Positions 1 through 7,464 are shown, counted from the first letter of the stretch. The stretch: DNA of 12,992 nt from DATMYQ01 sp035560935 (GCA_035560935.1 DATMYQ010000141.1:1-12992), one strand, 5' to 3'. The notes: generated by a model from the sequence alone, not told the origin. Numbers and translations: made by a program.

Positions 1-81
1 GCTATATGTAGTGTAATTCCTGCTTCATCCCGAGAAACTTTTCCGATATTACTCGTCCCTTTATATCAGCAATTTCGATAG
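1..81 (+). CDS. possible C-terminal tail of an upstream gene (partial)
   Basis: Frame 1 on the plus strand is open from the window edge for 26 codons and stops with TAG at 79-81. The two other plus frames stop within the first 15 bases. The translated tail ends in ...PILLVPLYQQFR. An intrinsic terminator starts 15 bases after the stop, which is what the end of a gene would look like. The stretch is too short to recognise a family, and an open run of this length can occur by chance. The call rests only on the open frame plus the correctly placed terminator. Confidence 0.25.
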   Translation, partial: AICSVIPASSRETFPILLVPLYQQFR

Positions 82-96
82 GGTAACAAAGCAAAA

Positions 97-131
97 CTCT
101 AACCCCAGAATTCCCGGGTTAGAGCTTTTTT
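97..131 (+). terminator. intrinsic terminator directly ahead of the KTSC gene
   Basis: A perfect 9-bp stem pairs CTCTAACCC (97-105) with GGGTTAGAG (116-124) around a 10-nt loop, and is followed by C and six T residues. It would end transcription coming from the left. The ribosome binding site of the next gene begins at the very next base (132), so any transcript started upstream must read through this hairpin to express that gene. Confidence 0.8.
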
Positions 132-145
132 AAGGAGAGAAAACC

Positions 146-364
146 ATGGAACGCATTGCGGTTATTTCAAAAAACATTCATTCCATTGGCTATGACCCCT
201 CCACCGAAACGTTAGAAGTAAAATTCGACTCCGGAGCCATCTTTCAGTATTACAATGTCCCGGCCACGGTACATGCCGAGCTAATGTCCTCCCCATCCAA
301 AGGAGTTTATTTCGATTATAAGGTAAAAAACAGTTATCGGTATAATAAAGTGGTGTGGTTTTAA
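146..364 (+). CDS. KTSC domain-containing small protein
   Basis: This is a 72-residue single-domain protein. The KTSC domain is named for a stretch found at the C terminus of some lysyl-tRNA synthetases, and its biochemical role is unknown to me. The family pattern is visible: an N-terminal I-x-S-I-x-Y-D segment, V-x-F-x-S-G-x-x-F-x-Y-Y-x-V-P (about residues 25-39), then S-P-S-K-G-x-Y-F and K-x-x-Y-R-Y-x-K (about 49-68). The ATG is supported by AAGGAG at 132-137 with 8 bases of spacing. The gene is monocistronic, lying between two terminators and converging on the fliB-like gene. No promoter is evident between the left terminator and the start codon. Confidence 0.85.
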   Translation: MERIAVISKNIHSIGYDPSTETLEVKFDSGAIFQYYNVPATVHAELMSSPSKGVYFDYKVKNSYRYNKVVWF

Positions 365-381
365 AAAGCTCACAAGATCGG

Positions 382-417
382 CGGTTCTTATTCTTCCGAG
401 AATAAGAACCGTTTTTT
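382..417 (+). terminator. intrinsic terminator of the KTSC gene
   Basis: A perfect 12-bp stem (CGGTTCTTATTC at 382-393 with its complement at 400-411) and a 6-nt loop are followed by six T residues. On the minus strand the stem is not followed by a T-run, so it is a good terminator only for the plus-strand gene, although it sits between convergent genes. Confidence 0.92.
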
Positions 418-424
418 CTTTCCT

Positions 425-1384
425 TCATCCTACCCGGCATACTCGCGTCAGTGCCTGACGGTTGTGACCGAAGGCCAGTTCCAGTTCCAAAATCATCCGG
501 CGTACGGCCTCAACCGCCGCTTCCGCTGCAAAAGGCCGGGCAGCATCCCCCAGGCGTTGTCCGAATGACACCAGCAGACGGGCTGCCTCTGTCAGCCCAT
601 ACAGATAAAAAATTTTACGAAAGATCAAATTAACCAAAAAATGCTCCTGCAAAATTTCGGCCGTGAAGCAAGCCGGCGTTCCCGGCGGCACCGTCTGCAT
701 ATCCATATACATATAGTTGTTTTGGAATGTCTGGTTTAACCGCTGCCGTGCTGCCTCCATATCTCCTGGTTCCGCGCTATCCAGTCCGGCAGCCGTTTTT
801 TGCAGCAGCAGCAGGCGTTCCGCTATAGGCACTCCCCGCCATTGCAAGATATCAATAAAATGATGCTCCAGCTCAAAATAATGGCGCAGTGAATGACCTA
901 TCGGCCGCTGCTCCGGATACACCGCCACCGTGGGAACGTCCTCCCGGACCGCCAGCGGCGGCGTCTCCGACCGCATAATTTCCAGCGGCTGCACCCGCGC
1001 CACCAGCCGTAACACTTCCGGGCAGCTGAAACTCAATGATAATTCCAGCCCCCGGGCCGTATCCATCGGATAGCGGGGAAACGTTTGGCAAACACTGTCC
1101 AGATGTTCATGCCCGGCCTGCCGGTGCAGCCAGCAGCTCTGGTCCGGCGACAAAAACCAACATGCTCCACCCTTTTTGTTAATGACCGCGTATTCGCCCG
1201 GCTGCATTTTTCCCGTCAGCCGGGTAAAAGCAGCCTCAAATTCTTCACGGTCGTCCCTCGCGGCAAAAAATTCCTGATTGCGCCGGTAGCTCTCCTCATC
1301 CAAGGTTACCATCCAGTCATTGCGGCAGCAGGCGCCGCACATGGCGCAGTTAAAATCGCGGACAATATCCAGATAAATATACAC
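425..1384 (-). CDS. fliB: FliB-like flagellin lysine N-methylase (cysteine-cluster protein)
   Basis: FliB proteins methylate lysine side chains of flagellin using S-adenosylmethionine and carry an Fe-S cluster. This 319-residue protein has the family's cysteine layout: C13-x2-C16-x2-C19-C20 at the N terminus, then C75, C84, C99 and C121, with the surrounding motifs G-A-C-W-F-L, C-Q-T-F-P-R-Y-P and S-L-S-F-S-C-P-E. It is somewhat shorter than the FliB proteins I know. It is the last gene of the uup-M14 unit, 23 bases after the peptidase stop. The start is GTG at 1384, because an in-frame TGA lies three codons upstream and the next ATG would cut off C13. The ribosome binding site is weak. The alternative is a generic YkgJ-type cysteine-cluster protein, but the nearby flagellar genes favour FliB. 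Confidence 0.72.
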   Translation of the reverse strand: MYIYLDIVRDFNCAMCGACCRNDWMVTLDEESYRRNQEFFAARDDREEFEAAFTRLTGKMQPGEYAVINKKGGACWFLSPDQSCWLHRQAGHEHLDSVCQTFPRYPMDTARGLELSLSFSCPEVLRLVARVQPLEIMRSETPPLAVREDVPTVAVYPEQRPIGHSLRHYFELEHHFIDILQWRGVPIAERLLLLQKTAAGLDSAEPGDMEAARQRLNQTFQNNYMYMDMQTVPPGTPACFTAEILQEHFLVNLIFRKIFYLYGLTEAARLLVSFGQRLGDAARPFAAEAAVEAVRRMILELELAFGHNRQALTRVCRVG

Positions 1385-1407
1385 CTTGTTTCACGCATCC
1401 ATCCCTG

Positions 1408-2916
1408 TTATTCATCAGCCAACGCGGCCAAACTTTCCAATAACGCCCGCTGATTTCGTTCATTGATGTCATAAAAATCCTGAACCGGCAACGGATTTTC
1501 TCCCTGCCCCACTTCCACCGTCAAACCCGGTCGGTGGTATTTAGCGACAAACCAGTCACGATATCCGCCCTGCAGCGGCTCATTGTCCACCCGCCAATAA
1601 CCGCTCTGCCGCGCATACAGATCGGCAATCCTCTTCATTTCCGCTGTACTTCGGTCTTCATCTTCCCAATAGATCACACTGCCCTGAGAATGATAACAGA
1701 ATACGGCGACAAAGTGCCGTTTCAGTGTAAAATCGTACACCTGCCGTGACTCTATTGCCACCAGCGGAGCCGGTCCCGACACGCCAAACGCCGGCCCGCG
1801 GTTTTTCGTCAGTTCATAGGTCCGGTCCCAGTGAATGGGAAACTGATTGTTCAGATCATAGCCCTGTGCATTCGCCCGCCATTCCCGGGGTTGGTATCCC
1901 GCCGGCAGCAGCGCGTTGACCGCCGGCTGCAGGGTCTTCGCCGGCAAATCGTCCCAGTGCGCGGCGATTTCACACCCATCCGGATTAATCATCGGCGCAA
2001 TGTACAATGTCAATTTCTGCAGCAGGTTCTGATATTCCGGCGCCTGCCGCCGCTGCAGCATCCGCTCGGTAAAATTGGCCAGCAATTGCGCGGTAATCCA
2101 TTCTTCGCCATGCCAGGCGCCGCTGATAAATACTTCACGGGGGCCGGAACCGATTTTAACCAATGGAATAACAGAACCGGTCGAAGATTTCCCCAACGCT
2201 TCCAGGTTCATATCCGGATACCTTTTTTTCAGCGCCGCCATGTCTCCGGAGAGTTCCCGGTATCCATACACCCGGGGGCGTTCAGTCATTTGCCATTCTG
2301 CATCTAGTTCAGGATTATTTTTCAAAACGGTTCCCGTGGAATTCAAAATAACCGTTTCCATTTGAGCCGTGATGACCTCCATACCGGTCAGCCGGCTCCA
2401 AACCGTCGCGCTGATCCAGCTTTCGCCCGACATTCCCAATCCGGTAAGCAGCGGCGGTTTAGCCGCGGCGATTGTTGATGCGGCACTGGAGGCCAGTTTT
2501 TCTGTTTTTTGATTCCACTGCAATTCCAGCAGCGGTTTCCCTTTCTCGGCAATTGGTCGCAATTTCACCGGGTACAGCTTGGCAAGCGCTGATAGCGGCA
2601 AATAAATTTCGTCATTCACCAGCCAGGCGTTTGCCTCACTGCTTTCCAAATCATGCCACAGGCTGTCGTCCAGCTTCCGGGCCAGCAACAGGCGGTACGG
2701 ATGCGGTGATACGCCTGGTTTGCCTGTATTAATATTAACGGAACCTTGCGGCGTTATCGGCGCGGGTTTTACAATGCCGATTGTCTTCGTCGAGGCAGTC
2801 GCAGTTGCCGCTTCCACCGCACCGCCGCTCAATAAGATGGACACCGCCAGTAAAGCCGCCAAGCGCCGCCGCCACTTTGTCATGATTTTTATTTTTTCAT
2901 GCTCGTACCCTGTCAT
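1408..2916 (-). CDS. secreted M14 zinc carboxypeptidase, gamma-D-glutamyl-diaminopimelate type, with N-terminal copper-amine-oxidase-like domain
   Basis: This 502-residue predicted exported metallopeptidase is probably active on peptidoglycan stem peptides outside the membrane. A signal peptide follows Met12 (K-W-R-R-R, hydrophobic 20-30, likely cleavage after A-V-E-A near 36). Residues about 75-200 resemble a copper-amine-oxidase N-terminal-like domain (N-D-E-I-Y-L-P-L-S-A-L). The peptidase domain spans about 215-500: zinc ligands H269 and E272 in W-H-G-E-E-W, N-P-D-G at 311-314, Q-G-Y-D-L-N-N at 351-357, H409 as third ligand, and E468 in T-V-E-V-G as general base. The substrate-binding Asn-Arg pair of classical carboxypeptidases reads Asn-Asn here. 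ATG 2916 overlaps the upstream stop (ATGA), with GGAG 8 bases ahead; Met12 (2883) lacks a ribosome binding site. Substrate is inferred from family resemblance. Confidence 0.85.
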   Translation of the reverse strand: MTGYEHEKIKIMTKWRRRLAALLAVSILLSGGAVEAATATASTKTIGIVKPAPITPQGSVNINTGKPGVSPHPYRLLLARKLDDSLWHDLESSEANAWLVNDEIYLPLSALAKLYPVKLRPIAEKGKPLLELQWNQKTEKLASSAASTIAAAKPPLLTGLGMSGESWISATVWSRLTGMEVITAQMETVILNSTGTVLKNNPELDAEWQMTERPRVYGYRELSGDMAALKKRYPDMNLEALGKSSTGSVIPLVKIGSGPREVFISGAWHGEEWITAQLLANFTERMLQRRQAPEYQNLLQKLTLYIAPMINPDGCEIAAHWDDLPAKTLQPAVNALLPAGYQPREWRANAQGYDLNNQFPIHWDRTYELTKNRGPAFGVSGPAPLVAIESRQVYDFTLKRHFVAVFCYHSQGSVIYWEDEDRSTAEMKRIADLYARQSGYWRVDNEPLQGGYRDWFVAKYHRPGLTVEVGQGENPLPVQDFYDINERNQRALLESLAALADE

Positions 2917-4829
2917 TTTTTCTGCTCCATTTCTTCCGCCAGTTCATTCAGATATGTCCAACGAGTCATCAGTTTTTCCAGCCGCTCATCCAGTTCCTCC
3001 CGGCAAGCGATCAGGCGTTGCAATTCCGTGAAATCGCTGCCGGCCGCTTCCATTTGCTGGTTCACGACTTTGCGTTCATTTTCCGTCGCGGCAATCACAT
3101 CATCAATTTCCGCAAATTCTTTTTGTTCCTGAAACGTGAATTTTTTGGGGCGTTCCCGCGGTTTATCCTCGCTGCGGCGATTATCGGCATTTTTTTTCAG
3201 TGGGCCGGCATTTTCACCGCCCGCAGCCTCCGCCTCAACCTCCACCTGCCGCCGGTAATCGGAGTAGCCGCCGGCATATTGGCGAATCGTTCCATCGGCA
3301 AAGGCAAAGGTCTTTTCCGCCAGACGGTCCAACATGTAGCGGTCATGGGACACCAACAGAACCGCCCCGGGAAATCCATCCAGATAATCTTCTAAAATGG
3401 TCAGTGTCTGAATGTCCAGATCATTGGCCGGCTCATCCAGGATCAGTACATTGGGAGCTCCCATCAATACCCGCAATAAATCCAGCCGACGTCTTTCCCC
3501 GCCGGATAATTTGCCGATCGGCGTCCACTGCAGCGACGGCGGAAACAAAAAACGCTCCAGCATCTGCGAGGCGCTGATGGTTCCTCCCTGTCCGTCCGGC
3601 ACATATTGCGCCACTTCCCGGATACATTCCAGTACCCGCTGTTCTTCGTCCCAGGGCGGCGTCTCCTGGGCAAACCAGCCGATTTTTACGGTCTGTCCCA
3701 CATCGACGCTGCCGCTGTCCGGCGCAAGACGACCGGTAATCAGATGAATCAGCGTGCTCTTGCCGCTGCCGTTGGGACCGACAATCCCTACCCGGTCATC
3801 CTTCAATACCGTATAGCTAAAATCCCGGACCACCGGTACACCGTCAAAGGCTTTGCAAACCTTATCCAGGGCAATAATCTTGCGCCCCAGGCGGCTGGCG
3901 CCGGCCACAATTTCCAAACGTCCCGCGCCCGCTTGCGGTGCCGCCGCATTCAGCTCTTCAAAACGCTCAATCCGCGCTTTCTGTTTGGTGCTCCGGGCTT
4001 TCGCGCCCCGCCGGATCCAGGCCAGTTCATTACGGAGCAGGTTCAGACGTTTCCGTTCACTGGATTCCTGGCGTTCCTCCCGTTCCGCTTTGCTCTCCAG
4101 ATAGCTGCTGTAATTTCCTGCATAACTATAAAAAGAACCGGCGTCAATTTCGATCATCCGGTTCGTCACCCGGTCAAGAAAGTAACGGTCATGAGTAATC
4201 ATGATCAGCGCGCCCCTGCGGCGCAGCAGATATTGCTCCAGCCACTCCACCGTATCATTGTCCAGGTGGTTGGTCGGCTCATCCAGCAGCAGCAGGTCCA
4301 CTTCCTGAATCAAAGCCCCGGCCAGCGCCACCCGTTTTTTTTGTCCGCCCGACAGCGTTCCGATCCGGGCGGAAAAATCACTGATACCCAGCCGGTTAAG
4401 TATCGATTTGGCCTCGCTTTCCAGTTGCCAGGCACCCATAGCATCCATTTGCTGCCCCAGCTGGATCAGACGCTGTTGGACCGCCTCCTGACCGGGCTGT
4501 CGCTGTTCTGCCAATAAGGCCGCTTCATATTCCTGCAGCAGTTGCATCACTGCGGAAGATCCCTTAAAAACCTGCCCCAAAACTGTGGCCTCCGGATCAA
4601 ATTCCGGATTCTGCGGTAAATACTCTGTCCGCAGTCCGTTGCCGGCAATCATCCGGCCGTCGTCCGCCGTTTCCAGAGATGCCAGTATTCGCAGCAGTGT
4701 AGATTTTCCCGTACCGTTAATACCGATCAGACCAATTTTATCGCCCTCGTCCACACCGAAAGAGACACCGGCAAACAGGGTCCGGACGCCATAATTTTTG
4801 CTCAGATTTTCCACCGATAATAAATTCAT
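2913..4829 (-). CDS. uup: ABC-F family ATPase, Uup type
   Basis: This is a soluble 638-residue protein with two ABC cassettes and no membrane segment. ABC-F proteins act at the ribosome, and Uup-type members also carry a C-terminal coiled coil. Cassette 1 has Walker A G-I-N-G-T-G-K-S-T (36-44), signature L-S-G-G-Q (159-163), Walker B L-L-L-L-D-E-P-T-N-H-L-D (179-190) and T-H-D (212-214). A charged linker follows at about 240-300. Cassette 2 has G-P-N-G-S-G-K-S-T (351-359), L-S-G-G-E (441-445), V-L-I-L-D-E-P-A-N-D-L-D (461-472) and S-H-D (494-496). Residues about 565-638 form a coiled coil ending in R-W-x-Y-L, as in Uup. The second Walker B reads D-E-P-A where D-E-P-T is usual. ATG 4829 has GAGG 7 bases upstream. 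It is the first gene of the uup-M14-fliB unit. Confidence 0.9.
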   Translation of the reverse strand: MNLLSVENLSKNYGVRTLFAGVSFGVDEGDKIGLIGINGTGKSTLLRILASLETADDGRMIAGNGLRTEYLPQNPEFDPEATVLGQVFKGSSAVMQLLQEYEAALLAEQRQPGQEAVQQRLIQLGQQMDAMGAWQLESEAKSILNRLGISDFSARIGTLSGGQKKRVALAGALIQEVDLLLLDEPTNHLDNDTVEWLEQYLLRRRGALIMITHDRYFLDRVTNRMIEIDAGSFYSYAGNYSSYLESKAEREERQESSERKRLNLLRNELAWIRRGAKARSTKQKARIERFEELNAAAPQAGAGRLEIVAGASRLGRKIIALDKVCKAFDGVPVVRDFSYTVLKDDRVGIVGPNGSGKSTLIHLITGRLAPDSGSVDVGQTVKIGWFAQETPPWDEEQRVLECIREVAQYVPDGQGGTISASQMLERFLFPPSLQWTPIGKLSGGERRRLDLLRVLMGAPNVLILDEPANDLDIQTLTILEDYLDGFPGAVLLVSHDRYMLDRLAEKTFAFADGTIRQYAGGYSDYRRQVEVEAEAAGGENAGPLKKNADNRRSEDKPRERPKKFTFQEQKEFAEIDDVIAATENERKVVNQQMEAAGSDFTELQRLIACREELDERLEKLMTRWTYLNELAEEMEQKK

Positions 4830-5120
4830 GTTTCATCCTCATTCAACGTACTTATATTTTTTACGGGGCCGGCCCACTTTGCCATAATCGCTGAGCATGA
4901 ACAACCCCTTGTGCTACTGCATAATGAAAGGTGGGCTGATGTTCAATCCCATCATCCTCCATACCATAATACCACGATGATGCCTAGCAGCCAACCGAAT
5001 CAGACCCATTTCGTGACCCCACTTCATACTGTTTACATATTTTTCACATATTCATTCCATCATTTTTGCATAATATGTATTCTAAGGATTAGTCTTTATG
5101 TTACCTTGGGAGGTTAGAAA
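4830..5120. other. divergent intergenic region between uup and fliK
   Basis: This 291-bp spacer has no convincing gene. On the minus strand it holds a sigma-A-like promoter (4966-4994) and the leader of uup. The leader contains a long-range pairing of GCCCAC (4872-4877) with GTGGGC (4931-4936) and the 10-bp palindrome GGGCCGGCCC (4866-4875). Short minus-strand reading frames exist here (for example 4914-4955 and 4861-4962), without solid initiation signals. On the plus side the last 90 bases are AT-rich and end in the fliK ribosome binding site. I found no clear sigma-28 or sigma-A promoter for fliK. Confidence 0.6.
4966..4994 (-). promoter_or_regulatory. sigma-A-like promoter for the uup unit
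   Basis: On the minus strand TTGGCT (4994-4989) and TATTAT (4971-4966) are separated by exactly 17 bases. The -10 box matches the consensus at five of six positions, and the -35 box keeps TTG. A transcript starting near 4959 would have a leader of about 130 nt before the uup ATG. Confidence 0.5.
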
Positions 5121-6956
5121 ATGACAACCAGCATACCGGCAACGATGAAACAGACAAGTACTTCCACTTTGTCTGTTTCATCAGATCAAAACGTGGCTTG
5201 CCAAGCTTCGGCCTCATCCTCCGGTGTAAATCAGGGGAGTTTTAACCAAGTCTTAAACAATGCGGTAGAAAATACCGTCTCAGTATCCACCGAAGTCTCC
5301 ACTGACAAGACCGCGCTCGTAGCGTCGGAAACAGCAGCTTCCTCTGCTCCGGTCACCAGTGCAGTAAACTCCACAGCCTGTCCCTCCGGCAGCAGCACTA
5401 AATCACAAACTCAGACAGAGAAGGAAAGTACGGATGACAGCACTTCCGAAGATGCAGCCACGTTGCTGAATCAATCCATCCTGGCCACCTTATTGATTCA
5501 GTTGCCGCAGACGCCAACGATGGTGCCCGCCGGAGGCACAACCACGAACAGCGGTTCACTGCAATCAGACACGGCGACTACTGCAAACGCTGTCAGTCTT
5601 TCCCTTTCCCGGGCGGTTTTACCAATCGTTGCGCTGCCGGCAACGACTGCCAGCCAGGAAACAAGCCAAAGCTCAACAGTATCGGAGAAAGAAACAACGG
5701 CATCCGCATTGTCCGCAAACACAGTTCTACCAATAACCGTCCAAATTGAAAAAACCGTCTCTTTTCCGATTGATACATACTCAGCAAGCTCTAATAGCCA
5801 AACAATAAATACTACTTCAAACGCGTCAGCCACCGCTTCCCGCTGTATTTCGGGGGCAGCAGCAGAAGCGTACGGATTACCTCTGAAAAACGTAAAAGAG
5901 GGCAACGCCACAAAAGCAGCGGCGGTTACCAGCACAACCTCAGTGACTGTATCATCTCTGTCAACCAGCAGCGGAGGCGACACGGTTTCATCCTACCCCG
6001 CCGCCTCCGCTGCCGATACGACGCCAGAAGTGCCAGCGGTCGCTAAAGCGACACCGGTTCTTACCGAAACGGTTATTCCCGTTACAGAAAAAAGCGTTAC
6101 CGACAGTCAACCGGCACTGGCGACAACGGTTGCAACTGCAACGACAGCCAACACCGCTAACACCAAAAACAAGAGCAATTCGACTGTTGCAGTCAATACG
6201 ACTGATACCACAGATACAACTGGCAATATAGCGAATACAACCGTTGCGGCAATCTCCGCGAGCAGAAAGCAAACAGGGGAATCGGGCCAGGAATTATCCG
6301 ATTCTGCCGCTCAGGGACAGGGCACCGATACCCTGTCGATACCGGACATACCGTTAGAAAGTCAAAATCGCTCCGCATCGACGGATTTTCCCCAAAGTCT
6401 TTCGCAAAGCATTTCGAGTTCCCAGTCCGCTACTCCGCTTTGGTCAGATACCGTTATCACTACGCAATCCGCCGGAAATGCTTCCGAAACTGCGTACACT
6501 AACAATACGGACACTCATAACATTATGGATCAGATCGTAGAGCGTGCCCGATTGATTCAATCCACCGACCAATCGGAAATGGTTATCCAGTTAAAACCCG
6601 AACATCTTGGCGAATTAACGCTCAAAATTCATATCTCCGGCGGCATCGTCAACGCCACCTTCCACTCCGGCAGCGCCGATGTACGAGGACTTCTGGAAAC
6701 TTCCCTGCCACAGCTTAAATCAGACTTGGCCAGTCAGGGGATCAAAGTCGATAACGTAAGCATTCATGCCGGTCTGGATCAATATACCCCTAATCAAAGT
6801 CAGGGACAGTGGAGCCAGCAGGCTCATCAGCAGAAAAATTACAACTGGTACACCGAAAAGGCTATTGATGACGAGGATAGCATTCCCGAAATACCATCGA
6901 TTGCCGGAGTAGATAGTACCGCATCTCCTGCCAGTGGTATTGATTATCTGGCATAA
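5121..6956 (+). CDS. fliK: flagellar hook-length control protein FliK
   Basis: FliK is exported through the flagellar type III apparatus, measures hook length, and triggers the switch from hook to filament substrates. The 611-residue protein has a long N-terminal region (about 1-465) dominated by Ser, Thr, Ala and Val, with few hydrophobic blocks, as expected for the extended ruler part. The conserved C-terminal Flg_hook domain lies at about 465-555 and contains M-V-I-Q-L-K-P-E-H-L-G-E-L-T-L-K-I and the L-K-S-D-L-A-S-Q-G-I-K-V-D-N-V segment. A Gln/Asp/Glu-rich tail follows. ATG 5121 has GGGAGG at 5108-5113 with 7-base spacing. It is followed after 50 bases by a TIGR02530 gene on the same strand. 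N-terminal sequence is poorly conserved in this family, so the identification rests on the C-terminal domain. Confidence 0.9.
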   Translation: MTTSIPATMKQTSTSTLSVSSDQNVACQASASSSGVNQGSFNQVLNNAVENTVSVSTEVSTDKTALVASETAASSAPVTSAVNSTACPSGSSTKSQTQTEKESTDDSTSEDAATLLNQSILATLLIQLPQTPTMVPAGGTTTNSGSLQSDTATTANAVSLSLSRAVLPIVALPATTASQETSQSSTVSEKETTASALSANTVLPITVQIEKTVSFPIDTYSASSNSQTINTTSNASATASRCISGAAAEAYGLPLKNVKEGNATKAAAVTSTTSVTVSSLSTSSGGDTVSSYPAASAADTTPEVPAVAKATPVLTETVIPVTEKSVTDSQPALATTVATATTANTANTKNKSNSTVAVNTTDTTDTTGNIANTTVAAISASRKQTGESGQELSDSAAQGQGTDTLSIPDIPLESQNRSASTDFPQSLSQSISSSQSATPLWSDTVITTQSAGNASETAYTNNTDTHNIMDQIVERARLIQSTDQSEMVIQLKPEHLGELTLKIHISGGIVNATFHSGSADVRGLLETSLPQLKSDLASQGIKVDNVSIHAGLDQYTPNQSQGQWSQQAHQQKNYNWYTEKAIDDEDSIPEIPSIAGVDSTASPASGIDYLA

Positions 6957-7006
6957 ATCACCAAATCAGCCAGACATCTCATCTCAGTTACAGGAGGTGG
7001 CACATA

Positions 7007-7411
7007 GTGGCCGATGAGTTAAACACACTACCGAACAACTATACATCGCAGCGCGTACCCTTAACTACCGTTCCTATTTCAACGGCGCTCGGAGGATCTG
7101 TAAAGTCCGCCACTGCTGCGAAGGAATCTTTTGCCAGTACATTGCAACAAGAGCTGACCGGTGTTAAATTTTCCCAGCATGCTTTGAGCCGCCTGCAATC
7201 CCGCAATTTGGAACTTACCAGCGATCAAATGTCACAACTGAGTGACGCTGTCAGCCTCGCCAGTCAGAAAGGTTCTCAAAAAGCCTTGGTAATCATGGAT
7301 GATCTGGCGCTGGTGGTCAGTGTAAAAAGTCGCACCGTAATCACGGCCATGGGCGCTCACAGCATGAAAGACAATATCGTGACCAATATTGACAGCGCGG
7401 TGATTCTTTAA
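7007..7411 (+). CDS. flagellar operon protein, TIGR02530 family
   Basis: This 134-residue protein belongs to a small family of unknown biochemical role that occurs in flagellar operons of Firmicutes and relatives, usually close to flgD and flgE. After a variable, Ser/Thr-rich 50 residues, the conserved domain (about 54-134) shows F-S-Q-H-A-L-S-R-L-Q-S-R-N-L-E-L, then A-x-x-x-A-S-Q-K-G-S-Q-K-A-L-V, A-L-V-V-S-V-K-S-R-T-V-I-T-A and the C-terminal N-I-D-S-A-V-I-L. Start is GTG 7007, preceded by AGGAGGTGG at 6992-7000. It probably forms a two-gene transcript with fliK. A shared hairpin follows the stop codon. Confidence 0.85.
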   Translation: MADELNTLPNNYTSQRVPLTTVPISTALGGSVKSATAAKESFASTLQQELTGVKFSQHALSRLQSRNLELTSDQMSQLSDAVSLASQKGSQKALVIMDDLALVVSVKSRTVITAMGAHSMKDNIVTNIDSAVIL

Positions 7412-7433
7412 TCAGCAAAATAACAGCTAAAAC

Positions 7434-7464
7434 CCGGCGGACAAAATTGTCTCGCCGGATTTCG
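7434..7464. terminator. hairpin between convergent flagellar and thi genes
   Basis: CCGGCG (7434-7439) pairs with CGCCGG (7453-7458), and GACA (7440-7443) pairs with TGTC (7448-7451) leaving T7452 as a bulge. The loop is AAAT. The plus-strand tail ATTTCGTTT and the minus-strand tail GGGTTTTAGC are both only moderately T-rich. It probably serves the fliK-TIGR02530 transcript and, less clearly, the thi operon from the other side. Confidence 0.6.

Noticed and set aside
1369..1400. Alternative ATG at 1400 for the fliB-like gene
   Set aside because: It is in a different frame that stops after about 31 codons, so it would need a frameshift to reach the cysteine cluster.
1831..2307. 158-codon plus-strand open frame opposite the M14 peptidase
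   Set aside because: It is antisense to the catalytic domain with its zinc-ligand motifs, and has no plausible product.
3606..4517. 303-codon plus-strand open frame opposite uup
   Set aside because: It is antisense to clear ABC motifs, has no recognisable domain, and is explained by codon composition of the real gene.
4861..4962. 33-codon minus-strand frame upstream of uup (starts M-E-D-D-G-I-E-H)
   Set aside because: It has no ribosome binding site, its ATG lies at or before the predicted transcription start, and no family is recognised. It is kept only as a note in the intergenic entry.
4911..5117. 68-codon plus-strand frame in the uup-fliK spacer
   Set aside because: It runs through the AT-rich leader and the fliK ribosome binding site, has a composition unlike the neighbouring genes, and lacks its own initiation signal.
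5498..5983. 161-codon minus-strand open frame opposite fliK
   Set aside because: It is a shadow of the Ser/Thr/Ala-rich FliK coding sequence, with no family resemblance.
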